From Lentisphaerota bacterium (GTDB lineage Bacteria > Verrucomicrobiota > Kiritimatiellia > UBA8416 > JAFGIZ01): a stretch of DNA of 11,253 nt. Positions 1 to 5,887 of the stretch are shown in pieces. Positions within the stretch are counted from its first letter, which is position 1, and each line of letters begins with the position of its first letter. Below the pieces are notes generated by a model that saw only the letters and a program-made list of their open reading frames with translations, did not search any database and was not told the origin of the DNA. Where the stretch lies: contig JAFGIZ010000213.1 of NCBI GenBank assembly GCA_016929365.1, forward strand, positions 1 through 11,253. The letters run 5' to 3'. Position numbers and translations under genes: made by a program.

Positions 1-738
1 GATATAATCGCCGACTTTCTCGTCGCAATAGACCTGGTCGAGGATGTCCCGCAGGATCCGGATCGATTCGGCGTCGAAGACCGCGTTGACGGCCGCCTCG
101 AAGCGGCGGGTAAAGCGGTTCATGATGCGCCGTTCGTCGTCGCGTGAGGGATAGTCTACCTTGCATTTCAGCATGAAACGGTCGATCTGCGCTTCGGGCA
201 GGGGATAGGTCCCCTCCTGTTCGATCGGGTTCTGAGTGGCCATGACCAGGAAGGGCGAGGGCAGGGGGTAGGTGGTATTGCCGATGGTGACCTGCCGTTC
301 CTGCATGGCTTCCAGGAGGGCCGACTGGACCTTGGCCGGCGCGCGGTTGATTTCGTCGGCCAGGAGCAGGTTTGTAAACACGGGGCCCTGGCGGGGCTGA
401 AAGGATCCGTCCCGCGGATTGTAGATCATGGTGCCGATGACGTCGGCCGGAAGCAGGTCGGGGGTAAAGGAAATGCGTTGAAACCCGAGCCCCAGCGCGC
501 CGGCAAGCGTCTTAACGGCCGTTGTCTTGGCCAGGCCGGGCACACCCTCGAGCAGGATGTGGCCGTTGCAGATCAGCGCGATCAACATGCGGTCCAGGAG
601 TTTCTCCTGGCCGACCAGGACCTTGTTGACTTCGTTGCGCAGGGTTTCGATGCGGCCTGCCTGTTCCGCAATCAAGCCGGTAGCCCGCGAGATATCGGTT
701 TCGGCGGTTCCGGGGGCGGGCGCGGGTGGCGTTGTCAT
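1..738 (-). CDS. MoxR-family AAA+ ATPase (C-terminus cut by window edge)
   Basis: The first 246 residues of a MoxR-type AAA+ ATPase are visible. The frame is still open at base 1, and MoxR proteins usually have about 310-330 residues, so the lid domain is missing. Visible motifs are Walker A GVPGLAKT (residues 65-72), Walker B LLLADE (124-129), sensor-1 asparagine in ATQNP (N170) and the arginine-finger segment EAQIDRF (R187). These are the hallmark MoxR signatures. The family acts as an ATP-driven chaperone that matures or activates partner proteins, often ones with von Willebrand A domains, at the membrane or in the periplasm. The start is ATG 738, preceded by GGAG nine bases upstream. The upstream DUF4340 gene stops at 745, leaving six bases, so the two are cotranscribed. 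A DUF58 or VWA partner gene would be expected just past the left edge; this is inferred from typical neighbourhoods and not seen. Family assignment is very secure, the specific target unknown. Confidence 0.95.
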   Translation of the reverse strand, partial: MTTPPAPAPGTAETDISRATGLIAEQAGRIETLRNEVNKVLVGQEKLLDRMLIALICNGHILLEGVPGLAKTTAVKTLAGALGLGFQRISFTPDLLPADVIGTMIYNPRDGSFQPRQGPVFTNLLLADEINRAPAKVQSALLEAMQERQVTIGNTTYPLPSPFLVMATQNPIEQEGTYPLPEAQIDRFMLKCKVDYPSRDDERRIMNRFTRRFEAAVNAVFDAESIRILRDILDQVYCDEKVGDYI

Positions 739-744
739 CGCTGA

Positions 745-1956
745 TTACTCCGTTTCGTCGGTTGCGGCAGTGGGCGGCTTCTCGTCTTCCTGCTCTTTCG
801 CGGTGACGATATCGTCCCGGGAGTAGAGCATGGCCTTGGCCTTGTGCGAGGGGATACGATAGGTCCAGCCCTCCAGGCGCCGGTTCAGAACGGCGATCTT
901 TTCCTCCTGTTCGGCCCGTTCCTTTTGAGCCTGGGCGTCGGCCCCGCTTTCGGGGTTTTCGGCCTCCGGCCCGGCAGCGGCTTCGGTGCTCGCTTCGGCG
1001 GGGGAGGTTCCGGCCGGTTCGGCTTGCGGCAGCAGGGCCGCGCTGAGCCGGGCATAGCGTCCGTCGTGTCCCTCCGGGGCCGCCCCGAGGCGTATGGTGT
1101 AGGTTTCGCCCTTTCGAGTCTGCGCGGTAAAGACAGCCGGATTGTCCAGGCCGAGAGCGTCGTCGGGCAGGGCGGGGTCCGCGATGTCATCGAAGCGCAG
1201 ATAGCTGAGGGCGGATGCGACGCCGTAAACCTTCGACGTGTCCGTTTCTTCGTCTTCCGCGAGTCCCTGCACGGCCAGGTCGCCGCCGTCGGCACCGCGT
1301 GCGAGCCGCACGGGCTGGGAATCCGGGTGCCGGATCGTCACGTTGGTGACGTCCGCGGCGGCGACGTTGACGATTTCGGTATCCAGCCAGCTCGCGGCCT
1401 CCGGGGCGAAGGTGTTAAGCGTGTCGGCCACCAGGTAGACGGTGTCTCCGCCGTCGGGCGATACATACTGCCCGTCGGGATACCCGCCGTAGGCGCCTCC
1501 ATCGGCCGGCGCGCGGCGGCGCGTGGCGCCGACGAGCAGTGCGGCGACGGGCTCGGCGGCCTCGGGGTCGTCGTAGAGCGCCACCCGCGTGCCCCCGCCG
1601 GCCTCCGCGGAGGGCGGCAGGAGGTTGAGCGCCCGTCGCTGTTCCCCGGCGGCCGCGATGACCTGGCCGATGCGCAGGTCGGCGAGGTCGATCAGGCGTT
1701 CGCGGATCTTTTCGAAATCGGCGGGATAGCCGAATGCCTCGGCGGCCGTCCAGGCACCGCCGCGCTTCACGATCGTGGCGCTGTTCGTCCCGGCGGTCAC
1801 GACGATTTTGCGGACGGCATTGACGTCCAGATCGGGGAGGACCTCCTGTCCGATAACCGACGGCGCCGCCGTTTCGCGGCGGCGGGACGTGAGCACGGCC
1901 AGTCCGCCGAGGATCAGTGCCAGGACGACGAGAATCAGCAGTTGCTTGGTTTTCAT
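745..1956 (-). CDS. DUF4340 membrane-anchored protein
   Basis: A 403-residue protein with one N-terminal transmembrane helix (about residues 5-23) followed by arginines (SRRR, 24-27), so it is probably membrane-anchored with the bulk outside the cytoplasm. The body resembles DUF4340: early segments DLDVNAVRKIVV and AFGYPADFEKIRERLIDLADL, then LNTFAPEAASWLDTEIVNV (about 180-198), which matches the family's repeated pattern of predicting bond-linked side chains on a beta-rich fold. Residues about 311-350 are an Ala/Glu/Pro-rich stretch followed by a charged helix, then the domain resumes with EGWTYRIPSHKAKAML (362-376). The tail (385-403) is acidic. The start is ATG 1956 with AGGGA eight bases ahead. 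It lies between the GldG-like gene and moxR-like gene in the same direction, an arrangement often seen for this family. DUF4340 has no established biochemical role; it is thought to work with the neighbouring Gld-type ABC complex. Confidence 0.85.
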   Translation of the reverse strand: MKTKQLLILVVLALILGGLAVLTSRRRETAAPSVIGQEVLPDLDVNAVRKIVVTAGTNSATIVKRGGAWTAAEAFGYPADFEKIRERLIDLADLRIGQVIAAAGEQRRALNLLPPSAEAGGGTRVALYDDPEAAEPVAALLVGATRRRAPADGGAYGGYPDGQYVSPDGGDTVYLVADTLNTFAPEAASWLDTEIVNVAAADVTNVTIRHPDSQPVRLARGADGGDLAVQGLAEDEETDTSKVYGVASALSYLRFDDIADPALPDDALGLDNPAVFTAQTRKGETYTIRLGAAPEGHDGRYARLSAALLPQAEPAGTSPAEASTEAAAGPEAENPESGADAQAQKERAEQEEKIAVLNRRLEGWTYRIPSHKAKAMLYSRDDIVTAKEQEDEKPPTAATDETE

Positions 1957-1989
1957 GGTATATCCCTGCTTCGCTCCAGTACGCTATCG

Positions 1990-1995
1990 ATTATA
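1990..1995 (-). promoter_or_regulatory. Possible internal -10 box (TATAAT)
   Basis: A perfect TATAAT reads on the minus strand 34 bases before the DUF4340 start, in an otherwise GC-rich gap. There is no good -35 hexamer at 16-18 bases upstream (AGGACC, AAGGAC or CAAGGA) and no TGn extension. If active it would give a leader of about 27 bases and transcribe the DUF4340 and MoxR genes separately from the ABC genes. Only the -10 is convincing. Confidence 0.25.
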
Positions 1996-2006
1996 CACGG
2001 CTCTAC

Positions 2007-2031
2007 GCGGCGGTCCTTGAGGACCGTCCGC
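2007..2031 (-). other. Intercistronic hairpin
   Basis: Just after the GldG-like stop, the minus-strand transcript can fold GCGG(A)CGGTCC - TCAA - GGACCGCCGC: a 10-bp stem with one bulged A and a four-base loop. No U-tract follows, so it is not a canonical intrinsic terminator. It could be a processing or stabilising stem, or a partial attenuator, between the ABC genes and the DUF4340-MoxR pair. The fold is read directly from the sequence; the role is inferred. Confidence 0.5.
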
Positions 2032-2034
2032 TCT

Positions 2035-3960
2035 TCATCCGACTTTCCGTTTGCGGTACATGCCGTACAACACGCCGCCCAGCGCGACGAGCACGGGTAC
2101 CAGCGCGATATTGATCATCTTGACCCGGATGCCCAGACGTTCGATATCGCGCCGGAGATTCTTGCGCACATCCTTGAGCCGGCGCTGGATCTGCAATTCC
2201 TCTTCCTTGAAGCGTTCGATGGCTTCGCGCTGCTGTTTGCTCAGGATAAAACGCTGGCTTTCATCCTTCTGAGTCTGGAGTTCGCGCAGGCGCGCGCGGG
2301 TATCGTTGAGTTTGCGCGTGAGATCCTCTTCGCGGGCCTGCCATTCGCGGCGCGCTTTTTCCTCCAGCTCGAGGACGCGGTCGAACGGCCTTGCCGTGCG
2401 GCCGCGCGACCGGATGCCGATGAGCGCGGTGCTGCCGGCCATCTGCTCGAGCGCATTGGCAAAGAAGGCCAGGTTGTCGTTGAGGGGCTGGAAAGCCGTT
2501 GCGCCGAAGAAATTGAGTTCTTCAACACAGAAGCGGTCGTACAGCAGATCGACGTCGCCGACCAGGATCACAGCGCCCTCGCCTTCGTTCAGCCCGTCCA
2601 TGGCGGCCGCCGCTACGCTGCCGGTCGACGCCGCGGTGCCGGCGTCCTCGTCCGCGGCGCCGGGTTTGCCGTCGGGGAAGGCGGTCGGGAAGGTCCCGGT
2701 CACGCGGAGGGCGAGATTGAGCGGCAGGCCGCCGCTCTGGAAATCGCGCATGACGGCCTGTCCGCCCATGCGGGCCAGGCGGGCGTCAACCAGGCCGGCG
2801 CTGGACGACGAGGTCACCAGCGGGGTGACGGTCAGCCGGTCGGACGTTTCGTCGCGGAAGGCTCCGGCAAAGGGGAGCATCAGCGATTCGAGCTTGGCGG
2901 TGAGGACATCCTCGCGGTTGATATGGCCCGCCGCGGTCAGGGACAGCCAGACGGGGCTTTCTTCGACACGGTTTTCACCGGCGCGGATACGCGAGGCGGC
3001 GCGGAGGTCGGCCACGACGCTTCCGGAGTCGAACGGGATGCCCCAGGCGTCGAGCAGGGGATCGAGCGAAGAACGGCCTTCCGGCATCTGGTACGGATTG
3101 GCCGCGGGGCCCGACGTTTCCAGCTCGGCGAGGCAGAGCGGATCGAGAAAGACGAGCAGGTGTCCGCCGCCGAGCACGTACTGGTCGAGCGCGTACGCCA
3201 GTTCGCCGGAGAGTTCCGGGGGGTGGATGACCACCACGGCGTCGAGCGCCGGGTCGACGGCCGTGGCATCCGTCTCGATGGGGACGAGCTCGTAATCTTC
3301 CCCGATATCGCGGAACGCCAGCCAGCGCGGTTGCGACGGGGGCGGGGGTTGTCCCGGCATCGCGAAGGGCGGCGTCTGGCTCCCCAGGACGGGCAGCCCG
3401 CTCAACACCCCGATCCGCGGCTTCTCCGGATGGGTGACGCGGTGGATCAGGCGGGTGACCGTGTATTCGAGCATGTCGTCGGCGCGCGGATCGAGCGCGG
3501 GAACCGCGGCCTCGGCCTTTCCCGAGACGGCGACCAGGCCGAAATACAGCGGCGGGCCGAACATATCGACCGATTGGCCGGCGACCCCGTAACGGCGCGC
3601 CCATTCCTCTTCGTCTGAATCCGGACGGGGATCGTAGGTTTCGACCACGAGCCGGCCGCCGGCGGCCACTTCGTACTCCGCCAGGAGGTCCTGGACCTGG
3701 CGGGCGTAGGTCTTGAGGTACATCGGCATCTGGGGGAGTGACGCGCTGAAGAAGAGCTTGAGCGTCACGGGGCGGTCGAGGCCGCGCAGGACGGTTTTCG
3801 TGCCCGGCGAGAGCGTGTAGAGATTTTCCTCGGTCAGGTCGGCGCGCAACCGCAGATTGCCCACGATCACAGTGGCGGCGATCAGCACGGCCAGCAGGAC
3901 GAGCAATGCCGCGATGCCGGTGCCGGCTTTCCAGAACGCAAACGATTCGAATTTTTTCAT
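2035..3960 (-). CDS. GldG-like ABC transporter auxiliary protein
   Basis: A 641-residue protein of the GldG-type family (ABC-transporter auxiliary domain), the extracytoplasmic partner of GldA/GldF-type ABC systems. It has an N-terminal transmembrane helix (about 11-34) and then the typical opening RADLTEENLYTLSPGTKTVL. The auxiliary domain follows, with VTLKLFFSASLP and VETYDPRPDSDEEE. Near residues 485-520 are the family features GDVDLLYDRF and LNDNLAFFANALEQMAGS. A long charged coiled coil (about 526-610) and a C-terminal transmembrane helix (about 616-635) with the RKRK tail complete it. I chose ATG 3960 because AAGGAG lies 11 bases upstream (3972-3977) and MKKFESFAFWK is a normal N-terminus for the membrane helix. 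An in-frame ATG at 3996 would add 12 polar residues but lacks a good ribosome site. Ala/Gly-rich low-complexity sequence around residues 445-470 is a variable loop. In Bacteroidetes GldG supports gliding, but homologues occur widely in non-gliders, so the role here is open. Confidence 0.88.
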   Translation of the reverse strand: MKKFESFAFWKAGTGIAALLVLLAVLIAATVIVGNLRLRADLTEENLYTLSPGTKTVLRGLDRPVTLKLFFSASLPQMPMYLKTYARQVQDLLAEYEVAAGGRLVVETYDPRPDSDEEEWARRYGVAGQSVDMFGPPLYFGLVAVSGKAEAAVPALDPRADDMLEYTVTRLIHRVTHPEKPRIGVLSGLPVLGSQTPPFAMPGQPPPPSQPRWLAFRDIGEDYELVPIETDATAVDPALDAVVVIHPPELSGELAYALDQYVLGGGHLLVFLDPLCLAELETSGPAANPYQMPEGRSSLDPLLDAWGIPFDSGSVVADLRAASRIRAGENRVEESPVWLSLTAAGHINREDVLTAKLESLMLPFAGAFRDETSDRLTVTPLVTSSSSAGLVDARLARMGGQAVMRDFQSGGLPLNLALRVTGTFPTAFPDGKPGAADEDAGTAASTGSVAAAAMDGLNEGEGAVILVGDVDLLYDRFCVEELNFFGATAFQPLNDNLAFFANALEQMAGSTALIGIRSRGRTARPFDRVLELEEKARREWQAREEDLTRKLNDTRARLRELQTQKDESQRFILSKQQREAIERFKEEELQIQRRLKDVRKNLRRDIERLGIRVKMINIALVPVLVALGGVLYGMYRKRKVG

Positions 3961-3971
3961 GATTGAAGGGG

Positions 3972-3977
3972 CTCCTT
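3972..3977 (-). promoter_or_regulatory. Shine-Dalgarno deciding the GldG-like start
   Basis: AAGGAG on the minus strand sits 11 bases before ATG 3960. It lies inside the reading frame if the upstream ATG at 3996 were used, and no comparable site precedes 3996, so translation most likely begins at 3960. Confidence 0.6.
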
Positions 3978-4004
3978 CGCTATCGGCTTCATTCATCTAC
4001 AGAC

Positions 4005-4748
4005 TCAAGCGGATTTCCGGTTGTCCAGGACGACCTGTGCGGCGGCGATCATGAAAATCATGACGCTGAGGTAGTACGCCACGTCGCGCAGGTCGATGAC
4101 GCCGCGCTGCATGGATTCGAAATGGGGCATCAGGCTGAACGACGCGACCGCGTCGACGAGCCAGAGGGGCGCCCAGCGGACAAACAGGTCCGTCACGGGC
4201 GGCCATCCTGCCAGGATCAGCAGCAGCGTAATGAGCAGCGCGAGCACGAAGCTGATCACCTGGCTGCGCGTCAGGCAGGAGGCGAGCATGCCGATGGACA
4301 CCGCGGCGCCGGCCAGCAGGATCGAGCCGAAATAGCCGCAGAAAATGACCCCCATGTCCGGGTCCCCCAGGTAAGCCAGGGTCAGCGGCAGGGGGAACGT
4401 CAGGAGGATGCTGATGATGATGAACAGCCACGCAGCGAAAAACTTGCCCAGAATCGCCTGCATCATCGTGACCGGCATCGTGAGCAGGAGTTCAATGGTT
4501 CCCGCGCGGCGTTCCTCGGCCCACAATCCCATGGTGGCCGCGGGCACGAGGAGCAGGTAGACCCAGGGGTGCCAGAAAAAAAACGGCTGCAGGTCGCCGA
4601 TTCCGCGTTCGTAAAGGCGGCTGACCGAGAAGGTCAGGAAACCCGTGAGCACGAGAAAAGCAACCATGAAGACGTAGGCGACGGGCGATTCAAAATACGA
4701 TTTCAGCTCGCGTTTGAGCACCGCGCAGCAGTTACGTACGGCTTGCAT
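4005..4748 (-). CDS. ABC-2 type permease (GldF-like)
   Basis: A 247-residue integral membrane protein with about six hydrophobic helices (approximately 22-45, 61-79, 105-128, 134-157, 164-184 and 224-242). The N-terminus CCAVLKRELKSYFESPVAYVF and the segment WAEERRAGTIELLLTMPVT (76-94) are characteristic of GldF/CcmB-like ABC-2 membrane subunits, where this cytoplasmic loop is thought to couple to the ATPase. It should form the membrane channel with the ATPase encoded immediately upstream, as a homodimer or with the membrane-anchored GldG-like protein. ATG 4748 follows the ATPase stop by one base. Its Shine-Dalgarno AAGGAGG (4758-4764) is nine bases upstream inside the ATPase coding sequence, implying translational coupling. 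The stop is TGA at 4005-4007. The substrate cannot be told from the sequence. Confidence 0.92.
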   Translation of the reverse strand: MQAVRNCCAVLKRELKSYFESPVAYVFMVAFLVLTGFLTFSVSRLYERGIGDLQPFFFWHPWVYLLLVPAATMGLWAEERRAGTIELLLTMPVTMMQAILGKFFAAWLFIIISILLTFPLPLTLAYLGDPDMGVIFCGYFGSILLAGAAVSIGMLASCLTRSQVISFVLALLITLLLILAGWPPVTDLFVRWAPLWLVDAVASFSLMPHFESMQRGVIDLRDVAYYLSVMIFMIAAAQVVLDNRKSA

Positions 4749-4749
4749 G

Positions 4750-5475
4750 TCAGCTGTCCTCCTTGTCCAGGGTGAGCTTGCGAAAGACGTCGTCCAGGCG
4801 TCCCGTGCGGCTCTGCGACTTCAGTTCCTGCGGCGTGCCGTTGGCCACGATCTGGCCGTGCCGGATGATGATGGCGCGGCTGCAGACGGCGTCCACTTCC
4901 TCGAGGATATGCGTGGAGACGATAATCGCTTTTTCCGCCGCCATGCCCTTGATCATTTCGCGCACGGTATGCTTCTGGTTCGGGTCGAGGCCGTCGGTCG
5001 GTTCGTCCATGATGAGCACGGGCGGATCGTGCAGGATGGCCTGCGCAAACACGACGCGCTGGCGGTACCCCTTGGAGAGAGTGCCGATGGACTGGTGGCG
5101 GATCTCTTCGATCCGGCATTTCTCGATGGCGGATTCCACGCGCCCGACGAGATCGGCGCCGCGAAAACCGCGGATCTCCGCCGCAAACCGGAGAAAATTG
5201 AGCACGGTCATGGAATCGTAGGCCGGGGCATTCTCGGGCAGATAGCCGATGCAGCGCTTGGCCTCCACGGGAGCCTCGCGGACATCGTGGCCGCAGACCA
5301 GGGCCGTGCCTCCGCTGGGAGGCAGGAACCCGGTGATCATGCGCATGGTTGTGGTTTTACCCGCGCCGTTCGGCCCGAGAAACCCGAGGACTTCTCCCTG
5401 CGCGACGCGAAAGGAGACGCCCGCCACGGCGCGAATGGCGCCGAAGTGTTTCTGAAGATTCCGGACTTCCAGCAT
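4750..5475 (-). CDS. ABC transporter ATP-binding protein (GldA-like)
   Basis: A 241-residue cytoplasmic ATPase, the first gene of the minus-strand operon. All nucleotide-binding motifs are present: Walker A GPNGAGKT (34-41), signature LSKGY (133-137, the usual variant of LSGGQ in the DrrA/GldA group), Walker B VLIMDE (153-158), D-loop GLDP and H-loop histidine in STHILEE (H189). The Q-loop position reads YLPENAPAY with Glu81 instead of Gln, also common in this subgroup. It should power the adjacent ABC-2 permease. ATG 5475 is preceded by GGAGG with five bases spacing. Similar proteins are labelled multidrug, gliding or Nos-type ATPases, but the neighbouring GldG-like and DUF4340 genes point to the Gld-type export/assembly module. 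Product class is certain, substrate unknown. Confidence 0.95.
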   Translation of the reverse strand: MLEVRNLQKHFGAIRAVAGVSFRVAQGEVLGFLGPNGAGKTTTMRMITGFLPPSGGTALVCGHDVREAPVEAKRCIGYLPENAPAYDSMTVLNFLRFAAEIRGFRGADLVGRVESAIEKCRIEEIRHQSIGTLSKGYRQRVVFAQAILHDPPVLIMDEPTDGLDPNQKHTVREMIKGMAAEKAIIVSTHILEEVDAVCSRAIIIRHGQIVANGTPQELKSQSRTGRLDDVFRKLTLDKEDS

Positions 5476-5504
5476 AATGTCCTCCGTGGTCTGATCCTTA
5501 ATCT

Positions 5505-5533
5505 TTAATAACGCTCCAAAAGGCGGGTGTCTT
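5505..5533 (-). promoter_or_regulatory. Candidate promoter of the ABC-DUF4340-MoxR operon
   Basis: On the minus strand AAGACA (5533-5528) and TATTAA (5510-5505) are separated by exactly 17 bases, each matching four of six positions of the sigma-70 consensus. Initiation would fall near 5498, giving a leader of about 22 bases that includes the GGAGG ribosome site. Local AT-richness supports it. The alternative, TTGAAT (5558-5553) with TTAAGA 17 bases on, has a poorer -10. Confidence 0.35.
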
Positions 5534-5569
5534 AACAGAAATCGGGAGAAAAATTCAAGCGAAAATCAC

Positions 5570-5650
5570 CCGGTCCCATACCGGCCGACCCGGCCCGTCG
5601 GAAAAGCGCTTTTCCCCGGCGTGCTGTCACGGGACCGGTGGCCTGACAGC
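5570..5650. repeat. Cluster of nested inverted repeats
   Basis: Five inverted repeats crowd into 81 bases. CCGGT/ACCGG lie at 5570-5574 and 5580-5584, and CCGAC/GTCGG at 5585-5589 and 5597-5601. A perfect 16-bp palindrome GGAAAAGCGCTTTTCC lies at 5600-5615. GCTGTCA/TGACAGC lie at 5623-5629 and 5644-5650. An outer pair CCGGTCCC (5570-5577) and GGGACCGG (5631-5638) brackets most of it. They cannot all form at once, so this is either a set of protein-binding operators or a switchable fold. No U-tract accompanies any stem. The repeats are directly visible; the function is unknown. Confidence 0.6.
5600..5615. promoter_or_regulatory. Perfect 16-bp palindrome, possible operator
   Basis: GGAAAAGCGCTTTTCC is self-complementary over all 16 bases with no loop, so it suits a dimeric DNA-binding protein better than an RNA hairpin. 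It sits about 95 bases upstream of the candidate ABC operon start and about 240 bases upstream of the candidate clpB start, so it could serve either gene set. Confidence 0.35.
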
Positions 5651-5831
5651 CGCCCCTCCTTAACCGTATCCTCTCGACGATGCCAGTCGCGAGAATGAGC
5701 TATAATGGCACGGCGCCATGTTCTTGTCATTAAGCGAAGGGTCATAATGGCTCTATCTATGGTATATGGCGTACATCGTAAGCTGTTGGCAATGAGTGAT
5801 CTAAAGATTCTCGGCTTGTGTATCGGGGGCT

Positions 5832-5847
5832 TGGCATAGGGTGTGCT
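5832..5847 (+). promoter_or_regulatory. Candidate sigma-54 (-24/-12) promoter for clpB
   Basis: TGGCATAGGGTGTGCT resembles the sigma-54 consensus TGGCACR-N4-TTGCW. The invariant GG (5833-5834) and GC (5845-5846) are exactly ten bases apart, and only two consensus positions differ (C to T at 5837 and T to G at 5843). Start of transcription would be near 5858, with the GAGAGG ribosome site in the short leader. The same stretch also offers a weaker sigma-70 reading, TTGGCA (5831-5836) with TATGGG (5853-5858) at 16 bases. Confidence 0.35.
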
Positions 5848-5869
5848 TTAGGTATGGGCGCATAATGCA

Positions 5870-5875
5870 GAGAGG
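5870..5875 (+). promoter_or_regulatory. clpB: clpB ribosome-binding site
   Basis: GAGAGG lies nine bases before GTG 5885 and twelve before ATG 5888. These adjacent in-frame starts would give MMDLSRL or MDLSRL. The ATG is preferred because family members typically begin MDLxRLTQ, but the spacing would also suit the GTG. Confidence 0.6.
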
Positions 5876-5887
5876 TAGTGAAACGTG

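Larger units (their letters stand above)
5476..5887. other. Divergent intergenic region between ABC operon and clpB
   Basis: A 412-base gap with no convincing gene. From left to right it holds the ABC operon ribosome site and a candidate promoter (5505-5533, minus), then an inverted-repeat cluster (5570-5650). An AT-richer stretch of about 180 bases follows, carrying a perfect plus-strand TATAAT at 5701-5706 without a good -35. A sigma-54-like element lies at 5832-5847 and the clpB ribosome site at 5870-5875. The word ATAATG occurs three times on the plus strand (5702, 5744 and 5862). I see no CIRCE element, no tRNA and no terminator. Short open frames here lack ribosome sites. Confidence 0.7.

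Noticed and set aside
844..3618. A 924-codon open frame on the plus strand, antisense to the DUF4340 and GldG-like genes
   Set aside because: It crosses two real genes and their gap, has no ribosome site, and its translation is rich in Arg, Gly and Ala with no recognisable motif. Long antisense frames are expected opposite GC-rich codons.
5600..5615. The A-tract/T-tract palindrome as a bidirectional intrinsic terminator
   Set aside because: It has no loop, and the T run is only four bases and part of the stem. No gene end lies beside it on either strand.
5706..5721. A second sigma-54-like box, TGGCACG, at 5706-5712
   Set aside because: The -24 half is perfect, but the -12 half reads CATGT instead of TTGCW, so the essential GC is missing at the right spacing.
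5724..5748. TTGTCA (5724-5729) and CATAAT (5743-5748) as a sigma-70 promoter for clpB
   Set aside because: Both hexamers are good, but the spacer is only 13 bases, too short for a functional sigma-70 promoter.
5476..5887. CIRCE, HAIR or sigma-32-type heat-shock elements
   Set aside because: I looked for TTAGCACTC-N9-GAGTGCTAA, CTTGAGT/ACTCAAG and CTTGAA-N13-17-CCCCAT. The only near match is TCCCATAC at 5574-5581, without a matching upstream half.
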